NCBI GenBank assembly: GCA_025769875.1
Contig: JAGFNK010000967.1
Coordinates: forward strand, 1 to 17,398
Source: Russula earlei
Taxonomy: Eukaryota; Basidiomycota; Agaricomycetes; Russulales; Russulaceae
Reading direction: 5' to 3'
DNA length: 17,398 bases
In this document: piece after piece, positions 9,280 to 17,398 of the stretch
Numbering within the stretch: the first letter of the stretch is position 1
Layout of the letters: the number at the start of each line of letters is the position of its first letter
Notes under the pieces: generated by a model
What the model was told of the DNA's origin: nothing
The model's database searches: none
Seen by the model: only the letters and a program-made list of their open reading frames with translations
Made by a program: the position numbers and the translations under genes

Positions 9280-10333
9280 ATGTCTACCACTGACTCTGAC
9301 CCCACAGAATCCTATCACTTGGACGAAAGTCTGGACAATCTGGAACATCAGTTCCAAAGACTTACAATACAACAACATACTTTACTCCCCTGAATCAATT
9401 CATGTAACCCCCCCTCCTATTCAGTCAATGACCCCACTATCCCCAACCGTGGACACACCATTTTTAACATAGCCGCCAGGGAACAACTCTTTTCTGGAAT
9501 TCTCTCCCCTGGTGACTTCCGCAGATTTCAGTTACTTATGATGGACCCCCACTTCTCTGAATTTCATTTATCTATACAAAGAGCGGTACTTATAGATTTG
9601 ATATGGAACCATATTGTATGCTCAGTCTCCATAAATACCCCCACTCCTTCCGAGTGGTCAGCCTGGCATCATGAACACACCACCTCTACTTACAATACTC
9701 CCATGTCTTCTCCCGCTCTCTCTTCATCCCCTTTACTTATCCTTACTCCTTCTCCCACCATTAAACAAGAGCCCCTTTCACCCAAAATCATTCAACACAT
9801 CATCGACCAACACACCCTCATCGTCCCAGACAAAGCCAAACTTCAGGACCTTGCTGCGACCCTCAACCCACTTGCCATTCGTGAAGGGACCCCTTCACCT
9901 ACTCCAACTGAGGCAGACCCTACTCACCCTGGCCCCCCCTGGTTTGTTTACGAACCATATATGCACGTTCCCCCCTTTTACATTAATGTTAATGGATGGA
10001 AACATCTATTACCATACTTATGTATCGCTTTATAAAATGACGAACCCATGCTTCTAGGAACTATGGGTCGAGGAGAACCCACTTATGGAGAAAGGCTCAT
10101 CGCCCCACCTGTCATCTCCGCCCCCCATCCCTCTACTACCGCTTCTGACCTGCACCTCTTAATCGAAGATCACCCCTTCCACTTCAACGTCACTCAGGCT
10201 CTCAAAAACCTCCATGACCCTGGTGCTCTCACCGATGTTTACCGCCTCCGTGTCAGTTCGTTTCACTTGAAGGTCTTAGAGGGAAAATGTACTTCTATCC
10301 AAGGAGCCTTGAGTGTCCTTCAGGGACAGCTTG
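9280..10333 (+). pseudogene. ORF3, unknown protein downstream of the chromodomain, copy 1 (truncated)
   Basis: This starts at ATG 9280, 21 bases after the pol stop and in the same frame. It holds one frame for about 350 codons, with only two stops: TGA 9391 (copy 2 has CGA) and TAA 10033 (copy 2 has TAT). Visible parts are an acidic N-terminus (DESLDNLEHQFQRLTIQQ), a conserved block RGHTIFNIAAREQLFSGIL/PGDFRRFQLLM, EWSAWHH, a Ser/Pro-rich linker, IKQEPLSP (a SUMO-type I-K-Q-E consensus), then GPPWFVYEPYMHVPPFYIN and GWKHLLPYL. The C-terminal block includes FHFNVTQALKNLHDPGAL and SSFHLKVLEGK. Coding stops matching copy 2 at about 10331; the hydrophobic codons that continue to 10422 come from LTR-like DNA. 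I see no signal peptide or convincing membrane span, so an envelope role is not supported. Function unknown. Confidence 0.75.
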
Positions 10334-10760
10334 TGTTACACCATTTTCATTTTATGTTTACCTCTTACCTTTTGCTATGGACTGCTTGCTTTCGTACATC
10401 CCTTTACTTACTGGTCTTGTGATCTCTTATGTCTTGTGATCCCTTCTGTGGTATCATGTGATCCATACATGTCCAGGTAACACTGGATTGCTGTTACTTT
10501 CCCTTTGTTTGGTTCTCTTTCCATTAATATTCACTTCTTAGTTTCGACTGTGCAATGCTGCGCACCTACTATGCAGCACAGTTACTTGGTTCTGACTCAT
10601 TTGTGGCCTCATTCCTATGACTCCTACTTATTATGACTCCTACTATACTAGTAGCACAGTCAAAGCGCAGCTATTGCTGTGCTTCTCCTGTATATATAAG
10701 CTCAGTACTTTGTGACCAAAGCCCTAAGCTTGGTCTCTTGTAGAATCCAAGACGTTAACA
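10334..10760 (+). mobile_element. LTR-like block A (solo or truncated LTR) replacing the end of copy 1
   Basis: This block starts at TGTTACACC and ends at GTTAACA, giving TGTTA/TAACA ends. The U3-like part has direct repeats: GTCTTGTGATC at 10414 and 10431, and TATGACTCCTACT at 10616 and 10632. It also has TGACTCA at 10593-10599 and several CTGTGC/GCACAG inversions. A TATA box TATATATAAG lies at 10691-10700, followed by a hairpin with loop CCTAA (10714-10735) very like that of the LTR at 10771. Only about 25 bases follow the hairpin, so U5 is either tiny or truncated. The flanking 5-mers (gcttg and agggg) do not match, so no target duplication marks a clean insertion. Confidence 0.5.
10714..10735 (+). 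promoter_or_regulatory. Hairpin downstream of TATA in LTR block A
   Basis: GACCAAAGC pairs with GCTTGGTC around a CCTAA loop, with one bulged A. It starts 23 bases after the TATA box. The loop is identical to the hairpin at 10974, and the stems differ by one compensating base pair. Confidence 0.5.
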
Positions 10761-10770
10761 AGGGGGGTGA
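10761..10770 (+). promoter_or_regulatory. Polypurine tract next to the LTR
   Basis: AGGGGGGTGA directly precedes the TGTCAC start of the LTR at 10771. A purine run in this place primes plus-strand DNA synthesis and marks the 3' LTR of an element lying to its left. It implies that the LTR at 10771 also served as the 3' LTR of a left-hand element, although the rest of that element's 3' end is missing here. Confidence 0.6.
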
Positions 10771-11261
10771 TGTCACAAGAACCGGCTCTTCAGACTGGAC
10801 CGGCAACCGGACAAGCCTACCCAGACAGGCCTCACGATTCCCACGCGTTTTATGACTCCCTTAGCCTTGCATGTACCAGCACATTCCAGCATGTCTTAGT
10901 TCTGATCGCCTCACTGTTACCTTGTGTCTACTATTTGATATAGGATACAATGTCTATATAAACCTGTCTGTAGAAGAGAACAAGCCCTAAGCTTGTTCTC
11001 TTGTGAAATATCACTGGATTCAGCTTCGGGACTGTAGGCTTGCAGGGAATCAAGCAATCGACTCAGAAACTCTTTCTATCCTCTAAGTCTTCAAACGCGA
11101 AGACTTATTCGTTGTCTTTCCACTCCACGGTACACACTAGCCCTTGCTGTGTTGTCACTGAGATCCCCGATTCTTGCGAGAACTCATCGTCTCGCTCAAC
11201 TCAGTGCGCACGTCTCACGTGTGAAACAATTTGTCAGCGACACCGCCCCCAGTCGGTGACA
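10771..11261 (+). mobile_element. Complete LTR (5' LTR of Gypsy copy 2)
   Basis: This 491-bp LTR is bounded by the inverted termini TGTCAC and GTGACA. TATATAAA lies at 10955-10962 and a 12-bp perfect hairpin at 10974-11002, followed by a U5-like tail to 11261. The internal region of copy 2 begins at the next base with GACTCAGCC, the same bases that begin copy 1 at 4266. No TGG-type tRNA primer site is visible at the junction. The second LTR of copy 2 lies beyond the window, so target duplication and LTR age cannot be read. Confidence 0.8.
10974..11002 (+). promoter_or_regulatory. 12-bp perfect hairpin downstream of TATA
   Basis: AAGAGAACAAGC (10974-10985) and GCTTGTTCTCTT (10991-11002) pair perfectly around a CCTAA loop. 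The hairpin starts 19 bases after the start of the TATA box, so it lies at or just after the likely transcript start (R region). Function is not known from sequence; end stabilisation, strand transfer or packaging are guesses. Confidence 0.7.
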
Positions 11262-11368
11262 GACTCAGCCTTGAGACGCTAAACCTTTGATCCGGTCTCT
11301 TTGAGCCAGCCCCCATTGAACCCTTGAACCAAGTCACAGGGACTTGCCCCCACTGAACCTTGAGCTAA

Positions 11369-12898
11369 CGCTCTTATGGCCACGATGCCGTAACACAAGC
11401 TAAGCTTCCCTACTCCATTCTGGAGATCAACCTTGAGTTACCATCAAACCATTGGGTCTGCATCCAACCCAGACCATCCTCAGACCTCCCTGAACACGTT
11501 GTAGGAACTGCCACTTGGGACAGCTTTCACACCTTCCTCTGTTACATCACCACCGAAAACAATGAAGAACTACCGGTCGAATTCATCAACAATCATTGGT
11601 TCGAACTATGACTCAGAAGAGGACAGCTCTACACTCACCTAGATCTAGAACTCCTCAGAAACAGCCTTGGATTAGGCTACTGGAGGGAAAATGACCCTCT
11701 CTACAAACCACCATCAGAATCAGAAGCCTCTTCCATAGAAGGCAACCCCCCTGAACCAGAAAACATTGTTGAAGCCCAGACACCCTTTGAATCCCCTGCA
11801 TTAGAACCAGAGGACCCTCTTGGAAACCAGGAACCCATTGAAACCCTAGAACTCAAACCACAGAACCCCCCAGAACCCGTTATGGCAGTACAACCCCAAG
11901 TTGTTGTACAACCACCCCAAGCTGCCACTCAGGCTCCTCAGATAGCCGCCCAGGCCCCTCCAGTTGTTGCCCCAGGACCTCAAGGCACTAATGGGTCCCT
12001 CAGCAGAAAAGAGCCCACTGCCTTCACAGGGGAAAGGAACAAAACAAAATGTTTCATCATGGAATTTAACTTGTACTGGGGCCTTAATGATGACAAAGCA
12101 GTAATGGTCTCCCCCTTCAAACGAACAATGCTGGCACTCTCCTACATTCAAGGAGAAAAGGTCAAAGAGTGGGTCAACTCACAAGCAACCACACTTAGGG
12201 AAAAAGTAAACAGGGCCCAAAACCCTATTAACAGACTAGATGAAGCATTATGGAATGACTTTGTTATGGACTTCACATTCAAATTCACCAACACGGCAGA
12301 GAAAGAGGATGCCCAAGCAGCTCTTGTCAAACATTTAATGAAGGACTCCCTTGATGATTACATCTCCACCTTTGAACAACTTCTGAACAAAATTGGGTGG
12401 CCAGAAACGGACATTGTTGCCATTGAAAGCTTCAAAAATGGCCTAAAAGTCGGACTTTACTGTGCAATTTTAAACAGAGATGTCTGGCCCACCACTCTTC
12501 AAGAATGGAAGGAGGCCAGAAGGCAACATTGACGATTCATCACCATCAGAGAGAAACTTAAAGGGAAAACCACACACTCCTCCTTGGAACACAAACCTCA
12601 CCACTCTGACCAAATGCAAGTGGACGCCGCCAAGTCCAACTTCAAGAAGCTTACTGAAGAAGAAAGGAAACAACTGGCAAAAGAAGGGTGTTGCTTCCGT
12701 TGCCAAGAGAAAGGCCACCTCAGCTGGGAATGCCCCAAAAACATGACCCCTACCACCTCCAAAGCACACACTACCAAACCAACCCCAGAACTGCCCAAAG
12801 AGGAAGAAGCTGCCACTATGGTAGCCCACATGAAATCATTGCCAACAGAGGATAGAGCCAAACTGTGGGACCTCATCCTTAAAGAGGATTTTCTCTAG
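11369..12898 (+). pseudogene. gag: gag polyprotein, copy 2 (nearly open)
   Basis: This has the same layout as copy 1. An ATG-less N-terminal region (PYSILEINLELP, EELPVEFINNHWFEL, LGLGYWREND) leads to an acidic Pro-rich segment and the Q/P/A-rich linker from MAVQPQ at 11882. The capsid-like region follows (NLYWGLNDDKAVMVSPFKR, SYIQGEKVKEWVNSQ, DDYISTFEQLLNKIGWPE), then the CCHC knuckle CFRCQEKGHLSWEC near 12693-12733. One frame holds from 11369 to TAG 12896-12898. It is broken only by TGA 11609 (copy 1 has CGA) and TGA 12530, which is shared with copy 1 and lies between capsid and knuckle. The pol frame overlaps the end in another frame (minus one here, plus one in copy 1, owing to a 2-base indel), so the original gag-pol link cannot be fixed. 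Confidence 0.88.
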
Positions 12899-15800
12899 GC
12901 CAAGGTACAACAGTCGGTACTAAGGCCCAAATAGATACCATTGTCCAACATGAAGAAGACTCAATGAAACTTCCCTTTATGATCACAACAAATGGAAAGA
13001 CTGGCCAAGCGCTCCTAGACAGTGGAGCAACAGAAAATTTCATCAGTCAAGGAATTGTGGGAAAGTTACAAATCCCACTCCAAACCCTCAGAACCCCCAG
13101 ACCCATTATCAATGTGGACAGCACTAACAACCAAAGAGGAGCTCTAACCCACTATGCCCACATAGCCGTATGTCATGGACCCACCACCCGACTTCTCACC
13201 TTCTATGTTACCAATTTGAGAGAAGATAGAATGATCCTTGGATACCCCTTCTTGAAGGCAATAAACCCCCTCATCAATTGGAGCACCGGTCGCCTTAGAA
13301 ACCACTTAGGAGTCCTTCTCACCCCTGTACCCATAACAAACCCACCAAAAATCTGAATTGCACAAATAAGGTCAACCACCATTCCCCCTGAATATTCATG
13401 ACATCAGAAGGTCTTCTCAGAAGAAGCAGCCAAATGACTCCCACCCAGTTGAGGAGAACTCGACTTCAGAATCACCCTGAAACCGGACGCCCCCAAGTTC
13501 CTTGATTGCCGAACTTACCCCCTACCTCAAAATGAAAAGCAAGAACTATCAAGACAAATACAAGAAGACCTAGCCAAAGGTTTCATCAAGGATGGAGTCT
13601 CAGACTTTGTATCTCCTGTCTTCTTTGTTCAAAAGAAAGATGGCACCACCCCACGAATGGTAGTAGACTACCGAAAGCTCAACAACACCACAGTCCCTGA
13701 CTACCATGCCTTACCAAACATGGAAGAACAATTGCACCGATTAAGGGGCAAAACCACCTTTAGTAAATTCGATGTCAGGGCTGGCTACAACAACATCCTG
13801 ATCCACCCAGAAGACCGACACAAAGGTGCCTTCAAAACCCAGTTTGGCACCTTCGTCCCCATGGTAATGGGCTTCAGCTTTACCAATGCCCTGGCAGCTT
13901 TTCAACGAGCAATGAACCACACCCTCCGACCCTGGCTTCTAAAGTACCCAGAAAACACCTGCAACTATCTAGATGACATAGCAATAGCCACAGGTTCAGG
14001 AGAAGAACACCTTCACTGGCAAATCACACACGAATTCCTCAACCTCCTCAAAAGAGACTCTTATTTTTTGAAGGCATCCAAGTGCGCCTTTGAACAAAAA
14101 GAAATCAACTTCCTGGGCTTCCGAATTAACCAAGGAACCCTCAAAATTGACCCTGTCAAAATGGATGGCCTCAAAGACTGGCCAAGACCCCCCAATAACC
14201 TGAAACAAGTACAACAAATCATGGGCACCCTCAATTACCAACGACCATTTATCCGAGATTTTGCAAAAATAGCGCGCCCAATTTTTTTCACAATCAAGAA
14301 AGGAACCCCCTTTCTCTGGACCCCAGAAGCGACCACAGCCCTAGAAACCCTGATATCGGCAGTCTGCAATGACCCTGAACTCTATACCGCCAACCCTGAC
14401 CTCCCATACGAGTTAGAAACTGACACCTCACAATTTGCCACTGGAGCGATCCTCTTCCAAAAGGACCAAAGAGGAAAAAGGAAGATGATTGGGAATATGT
14501 CACACGCATTCAATGAAGCAGAAAGGAACTACCCAGTTTGGGATAGAGAATTCTTGGCTCTAATTCTTGCACTCCAGCACTGGTGATACCTATTGGTCGG
14601 GACTAAGCACCCCATCAAGATTTTCACAGACCATGCCAACCTAGCTCACTATCGACTCCCTCACAAAATTAACCGAAGGATTGCCGGATACATCTCAACA
14701 CTTGCAGATTACCACTTCAAAATCCATCACAAACCAGGAACTTCCAACCATGCAGATTCTCTTTCACAATGACCAGACCACAATGACGGGTCAGGAGACA
14801 ACCAAAACATCACGGCACTCCCTGACAAACCTTTTATTCGCACACTCAACACTGAAGACCTATATGAACAAGTACTAAAGGAGCAACATAACCGACAATC
14901 AGATCTGCTCATGTGGAAGGTCAAACAGAAGGTGCACTATTCAAAGATGGGAAATTGGTAGTACCGTATCAAGAACCCCTCTTACAAAAACTTCCACATA
15001 CCTACCACGACAGTATTCTTGGTGGACATACGGGAAATGCCCAAACCTTATATTCAATTCAGGAATCCTTCTGGTGGCTAAAAATGGCCTACTTTATCTG
15101 GGACTACATTCGAGGCTGTGCCACCTGTCAGGCCAACAAATCCTCTACACACCCAACTCGCCCCCCAATCTACCCCATTCCCCCAGAGTTTCAGAAACCC
15201 TTCCAAACTGTGGCCATTGATTGGATTGTCGACCTCCCACCATCAGAAGGAAACAATGCCATTATGACCATCACTGACCATGATTCTACTAAAGTGGCCA
15301 TATTCATACCTTGCCGTAAGGAACATGGGAACCCTACAGATGGCTAAACTATCTTTACAATACGCCTTCCCATGGACTGGAGTTCCCTCCAAAATCATTT
15401 CCAATCACGACTCCCACTTTACCTCCAACCTGTTTCAAGAAGTCTCCCGGATCCTTGGGATTAACCAAAACCTGAGCACCACATATCACCCCCAAACTGA
15501 TGGACAGTCAGAAAGAACCAATCAAACTTTGGAAATGTACCTGCGCATCTACACAGGGGAGAAGCAAGAAGAATGGGCGCACTGGCTCCCCATAGCCCAA
15601 TACCATTTTAACGCCCACAAATTCACCACCACCAAGAGAACCCCATACGAACTCCTCATAGGCTTTAACCCTCAAGGGCTCAGCACCCAACTCAAGTCCA
15701 AGTTCCCTGGAATCCAAGAACGACTCCAAGCACTGAAGGATATGAGGGAAGCAGCACAAGAAGCAATGAGGAGGACACAAAACAATTGGATCAAAGAAAC

Positions 15801-16220
15801 TAAGTTCAAGGGTTTCGAAGAGGGACAGAAAGTTTGGTTGGAAGGCACTAACCTAAAAACCCCCCCCATCAGTTTCAGAAGTTCTGCCCTAAGTGGTTCG
15901 GCCCTTTTACTGTTACCAAAAGAATCTCCCATGTCGCCTACCAACTCTGACTCCCCCCACAATGGAACATCCATAATGTGTTTCATGCCTCCCTCCTATC
16001 TCCAGTCACAGAAACAGCTGAACATGGACCAAACTTCTCTGAACCACCACCTGATCTCCTGTCGGGAGAATATGAAGTCGAGAAGATCACCACCCAACAG
16101 ATCCATAGAAACCGACTCCAATACAGGGTCTGGTAGAAAGGATATTCTGCAGCAGAAGACATGTGGGAACCCCTCTCTAACCTTAAAAACACTCAAGATG
16201 CCATCACCATGTTCCACCTA
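12889..16220 (+). pseudogene. pol: pol polyprotein, copy 2: PR-RT-RH-IN-chromodomain (broken)
   Basis: Protease is intact at its active site (LLDSGATENF, about 13020). The linker before RT has four stops: 13354 (TGA for TGG) and 13399, 13435 and 13450 (TGA for CGA). Reverse transcriptase is open from 13453 to 14583, with KFDVRAGYN and YLDD at 13966-13977. RNase H has ELETDTS and YPVWDREFLALI. TGA 14584 is shared with copy 1, and TGA 14770 replaces CGA. Integrase has an HHCC finger (HTYHDSILGGH...CATC), AIDWIVDLP, then SNHDSHFTS where copy 1 has SDCDSH, so the second catalytic Asp is Asn, and QSERTNQ with the Glu. TGA 15948 and TAG 16134 lie in or near the chromodomain (YRVW, KGYSAAEDMWEPLSNLKN). 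No stop separates pol from ORF3: codon 16221-16223 is GAA where copy 1 has TAA. Confidence 0.92.
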
Positions 16221-16244
16221 GAACAACCCAGCAAACTCCGCACC

Positions 16245-17398
16245 ATGTCTACGACTAACCCTGACCCCATAGAATCACACCACTCAGACGAAAGTCTAGA
16301 TGACTTGGAAGATCAGTTTCAAAGCCTTACAATACAACAACGTACCTTACTTCCCCGAGTTAACTCCTGTAACCCCCCTTCCTACTCAGTTAATGATCCT
16401 ATTATCCCCGACCGTGGACACACCATCTTCAATATAGCCACCAGGGAACAGCTCTTTTCTGGAATTCTAACCCCTGGCGACTTCCGCAGATTTCAACTTC
16501 TCATGATGGACCCCCCATTTTTCAGAATTTCACTTACCCATATGTAGGGCAGTACTTACAGACTTGGTCTGGAACCATGTTACATGATCAGCCTCCATAA
16601 ATACCCCCACTCCCTCCGAGTGGTCAGCCTGGCACCACAAGCATGCTACTTCAACCTACAACACTCCCATGTCTTCCCCAATCTCTTCTTCATCTCCCTT
16701 GCCTATCCTTACTCCTTCCCCCACTATTAAACAAGAACCCCTTTCACCTGAAATCATACAACACATCATCAACCAGCGCACCTTCGTTGTCCCAGATGAG
16801 ACTGAACTCCAGGACCTTGCTGCCACCCTCAACCTGCTTGCCATCCATGAAGGAACCCCTTCGCCTACCCCAACTGAGATGGACCCCACTCACCCTGGCC
16901 CTCCATGGTTTGTTTACAAACCATACATGCATGTTCCCCCCTTTTACATTAATGTTAACGGATGGAAACATCTACTTCCATACTTACGTATTGCTTTATA
17001 TGGTGATGAGGCCTATGATTCTAGGAACTATGGGTCGAGGAGAACCCGCTTACGGAGAAAAACTCATCGCTTGGCCTGTCGTCTCAGCTCCCCACCCCTC
17101 CACCACTGCCTCTGACCTCCACCTCTTAGTAGAGGACTATCCCTTCCACTTCAATGTCACCCAGGCACTCAAAAACCTCCATAACCCAGGTGCCCTTGCC
17201 AACATCTACCACCTCCGTACTAGCTCATTCCACCTGAAGGTTTTAGAAGGCAAGCGTGCCTCTATACAAGGGGCCCTCTGTGTCCTTCAAGGGAAACTTG
17301 CCGATCAACTCCACGAAATCCAATCCCATACTAAAGAGACCGCCGCCATCCACAGTCGCCTTCAGGCCAACAATACCTCCGTCCAAGTCCGTCACCAA
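16245..17398 (+). pseudogene. ORF3, unknown protein, copy 2 (frameshifted, continues past window)
   Basis: This is the homologue of 9280-10333, beginning MSTTNPDPIESHHSDESLDD. Three frames must be combined: 16245-16510, then after an extra C at 16511-16516, then after an inserted base near 17010. A TGA at 16585 lies in the second segment. Conserved blocks match copy 1: RGHTIFNIATREQLFSGIL, EWSAWHH, IKQEPLSPEIIQHII, GPPWFVYKPYMHVPPFYIN, FHFNVTQALKNLHNPGAL. Copy 2 extends beyond the copy 1 breakpoint into KLADQLHEIQSHTKETAAIH and SRLQANN, a heptad-like, probably coiled-coil segment, open to the last base of the window (17015-17398 is 128 codons without a stop). Differences from copy 1 in the C-terminal block are largely at third codon positions, which suggests past selection on the protein. 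No family recognised. Confidence 0.75.

Larger units (their letters stand above)
4266..10333 (+). mobile_element. Ty3/Gypsy chromovirus, copy 1, internal region (defective, 3' truncated)
   Basis: The order is leader, gag, protease, reverse transcriptase, RNase H, integrase, chromodomain and ORF3, which is that of a chromovirus with an additional 3' gene. The copy is collinear with 11262-17290, by eye roughly 85-90% identical. It ends abruptly near 10331 inside ORF3, where copy 2 continues coding but copy 1 changes to LTR-like sequence. Stops and frameshifts (4872, about 5919, about 7028, about 8508) show that it is inactive. Confidence 0.9.
10771..17398 (+). mobile_element. Ty3/Gypsy chromovirus, copy 2 (LTR plus internal region, cut by window end)
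   Basis: The 5' LTR is followed by leader, gag, pol with chromodomain, and ORF3 in the same order as copy 1. It is less interrupted in gag and RT but carries clustered stops at 13354-13452. Frame changes lie near 14926 (16-base deletion), 15325 (one-base insertion), 15860 (two extra C), 16511 (one extra C) and 17010 (one-base insertion). The element continues past 17398. Confidence 0.9.

Noticed and set aside
9280..10333. ORF3 as a retroviral-type envelope gene
   Set aside because: The position is right, but no signal peptide, membrane span, furin-like site or cysteine pattern is visible. I keep it as unknown.
10334..10422. Hydrophobic C-terminal tail on the open frame 10048-10422, resembling a membrane anchor
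   Set aside because: Copy 2 encodes a different, hydrophilic sequence here. The tail arises because the frame runs by chance into LTR-like DNA after the breakpoint at about 10331.
11262..11285. Standard tRNA primer binding site after the LTR
   Set aside because: The sequence begins GACTCAGCC, not TGG. I could not match it to a tRNA 3' end, so no site is annotated.
5150..14772. Classical RIP (CpA to TpA) as the cause of the stops
   Set aside because: The stops are overwhelmingly CGA-to-TGA (CpG). CAA/CAG-to-TAA/TAG changes, which RIP would make in abundance, were not noticed among them.
1..17398. tRNA, rRNA, CRISPR array, bacterial operon or toxin-antitoxin genes
   Set aside because: No cloverleaf, regular spacer array, Shine-Dalgarno-led gene series or related motifs were seen.

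Overview
The window looks like repeat-rich, non-coding or decayed chromosome from a filamentous fungus, most likely a mushroom-forming basidiomycete. That is inferred from three things: a chromodomain-bearing Ty3/Gypsy retrotransposon, a fungal-type Helitron, and short GT-AG introns with CTAAC/TTAAC branch sites. No host gene is intact, and I see no rRNA, tRNA, CRISPR or bacterial operon.

Layout. 1-1790 (minus) is a decayed Helitron replicase N-terminal region, split by a roughly 310-bp foreign segment with LTR-like features. 1791-2400 has no gene, but holds a TGACTCA inverted repeat and a T12 tract. 2412-3012 (minus) carries three proline-rich candidate exons with good splice signals, two of which look duplicated. 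3013-3808 is unassigned apart from one TATA box and a 68-codon open stretch. 3809-4265 is a probable, diverged LTR. 4266-10333 is copy 1 of a Ty3/Gypsy chromovirus (gag, pol, ORF3). 10334-10760 is a second, different LTR-like block. 10761-10770 is a polypurine tract, and 10771-11261 is a complete LTR. 11262-17398 is copy 2 of the same element, running off the window.

Both copies encode gag (capsid-like region, Q/P/A-rich linker, CCHC knuckle), protease, reverse transcriptase, RNase H, integrase (HHCC and DDE) and a chromodomain. Both are dead. Most unshared in-frame stops are TGA where the other copy has CGA, as expected from deamination of methylated CpG. Other lesions are C-run length changes and short indels.

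The most interesting item is ORF3. It lies just downstream of, or in copy 2 fused in frame to, the integrase chromodomain. It encodes at least 350 residues that I cannot assign to any family, and it is well conserved between the copies. Two further points deserve attention: in-frame TGA codons shared by both copies at the gag capsid/knuckle boundary and the RT/RNase H boundary, and an inverted repeat just downstream of the TATA box in each of the three LTR-like blocks.
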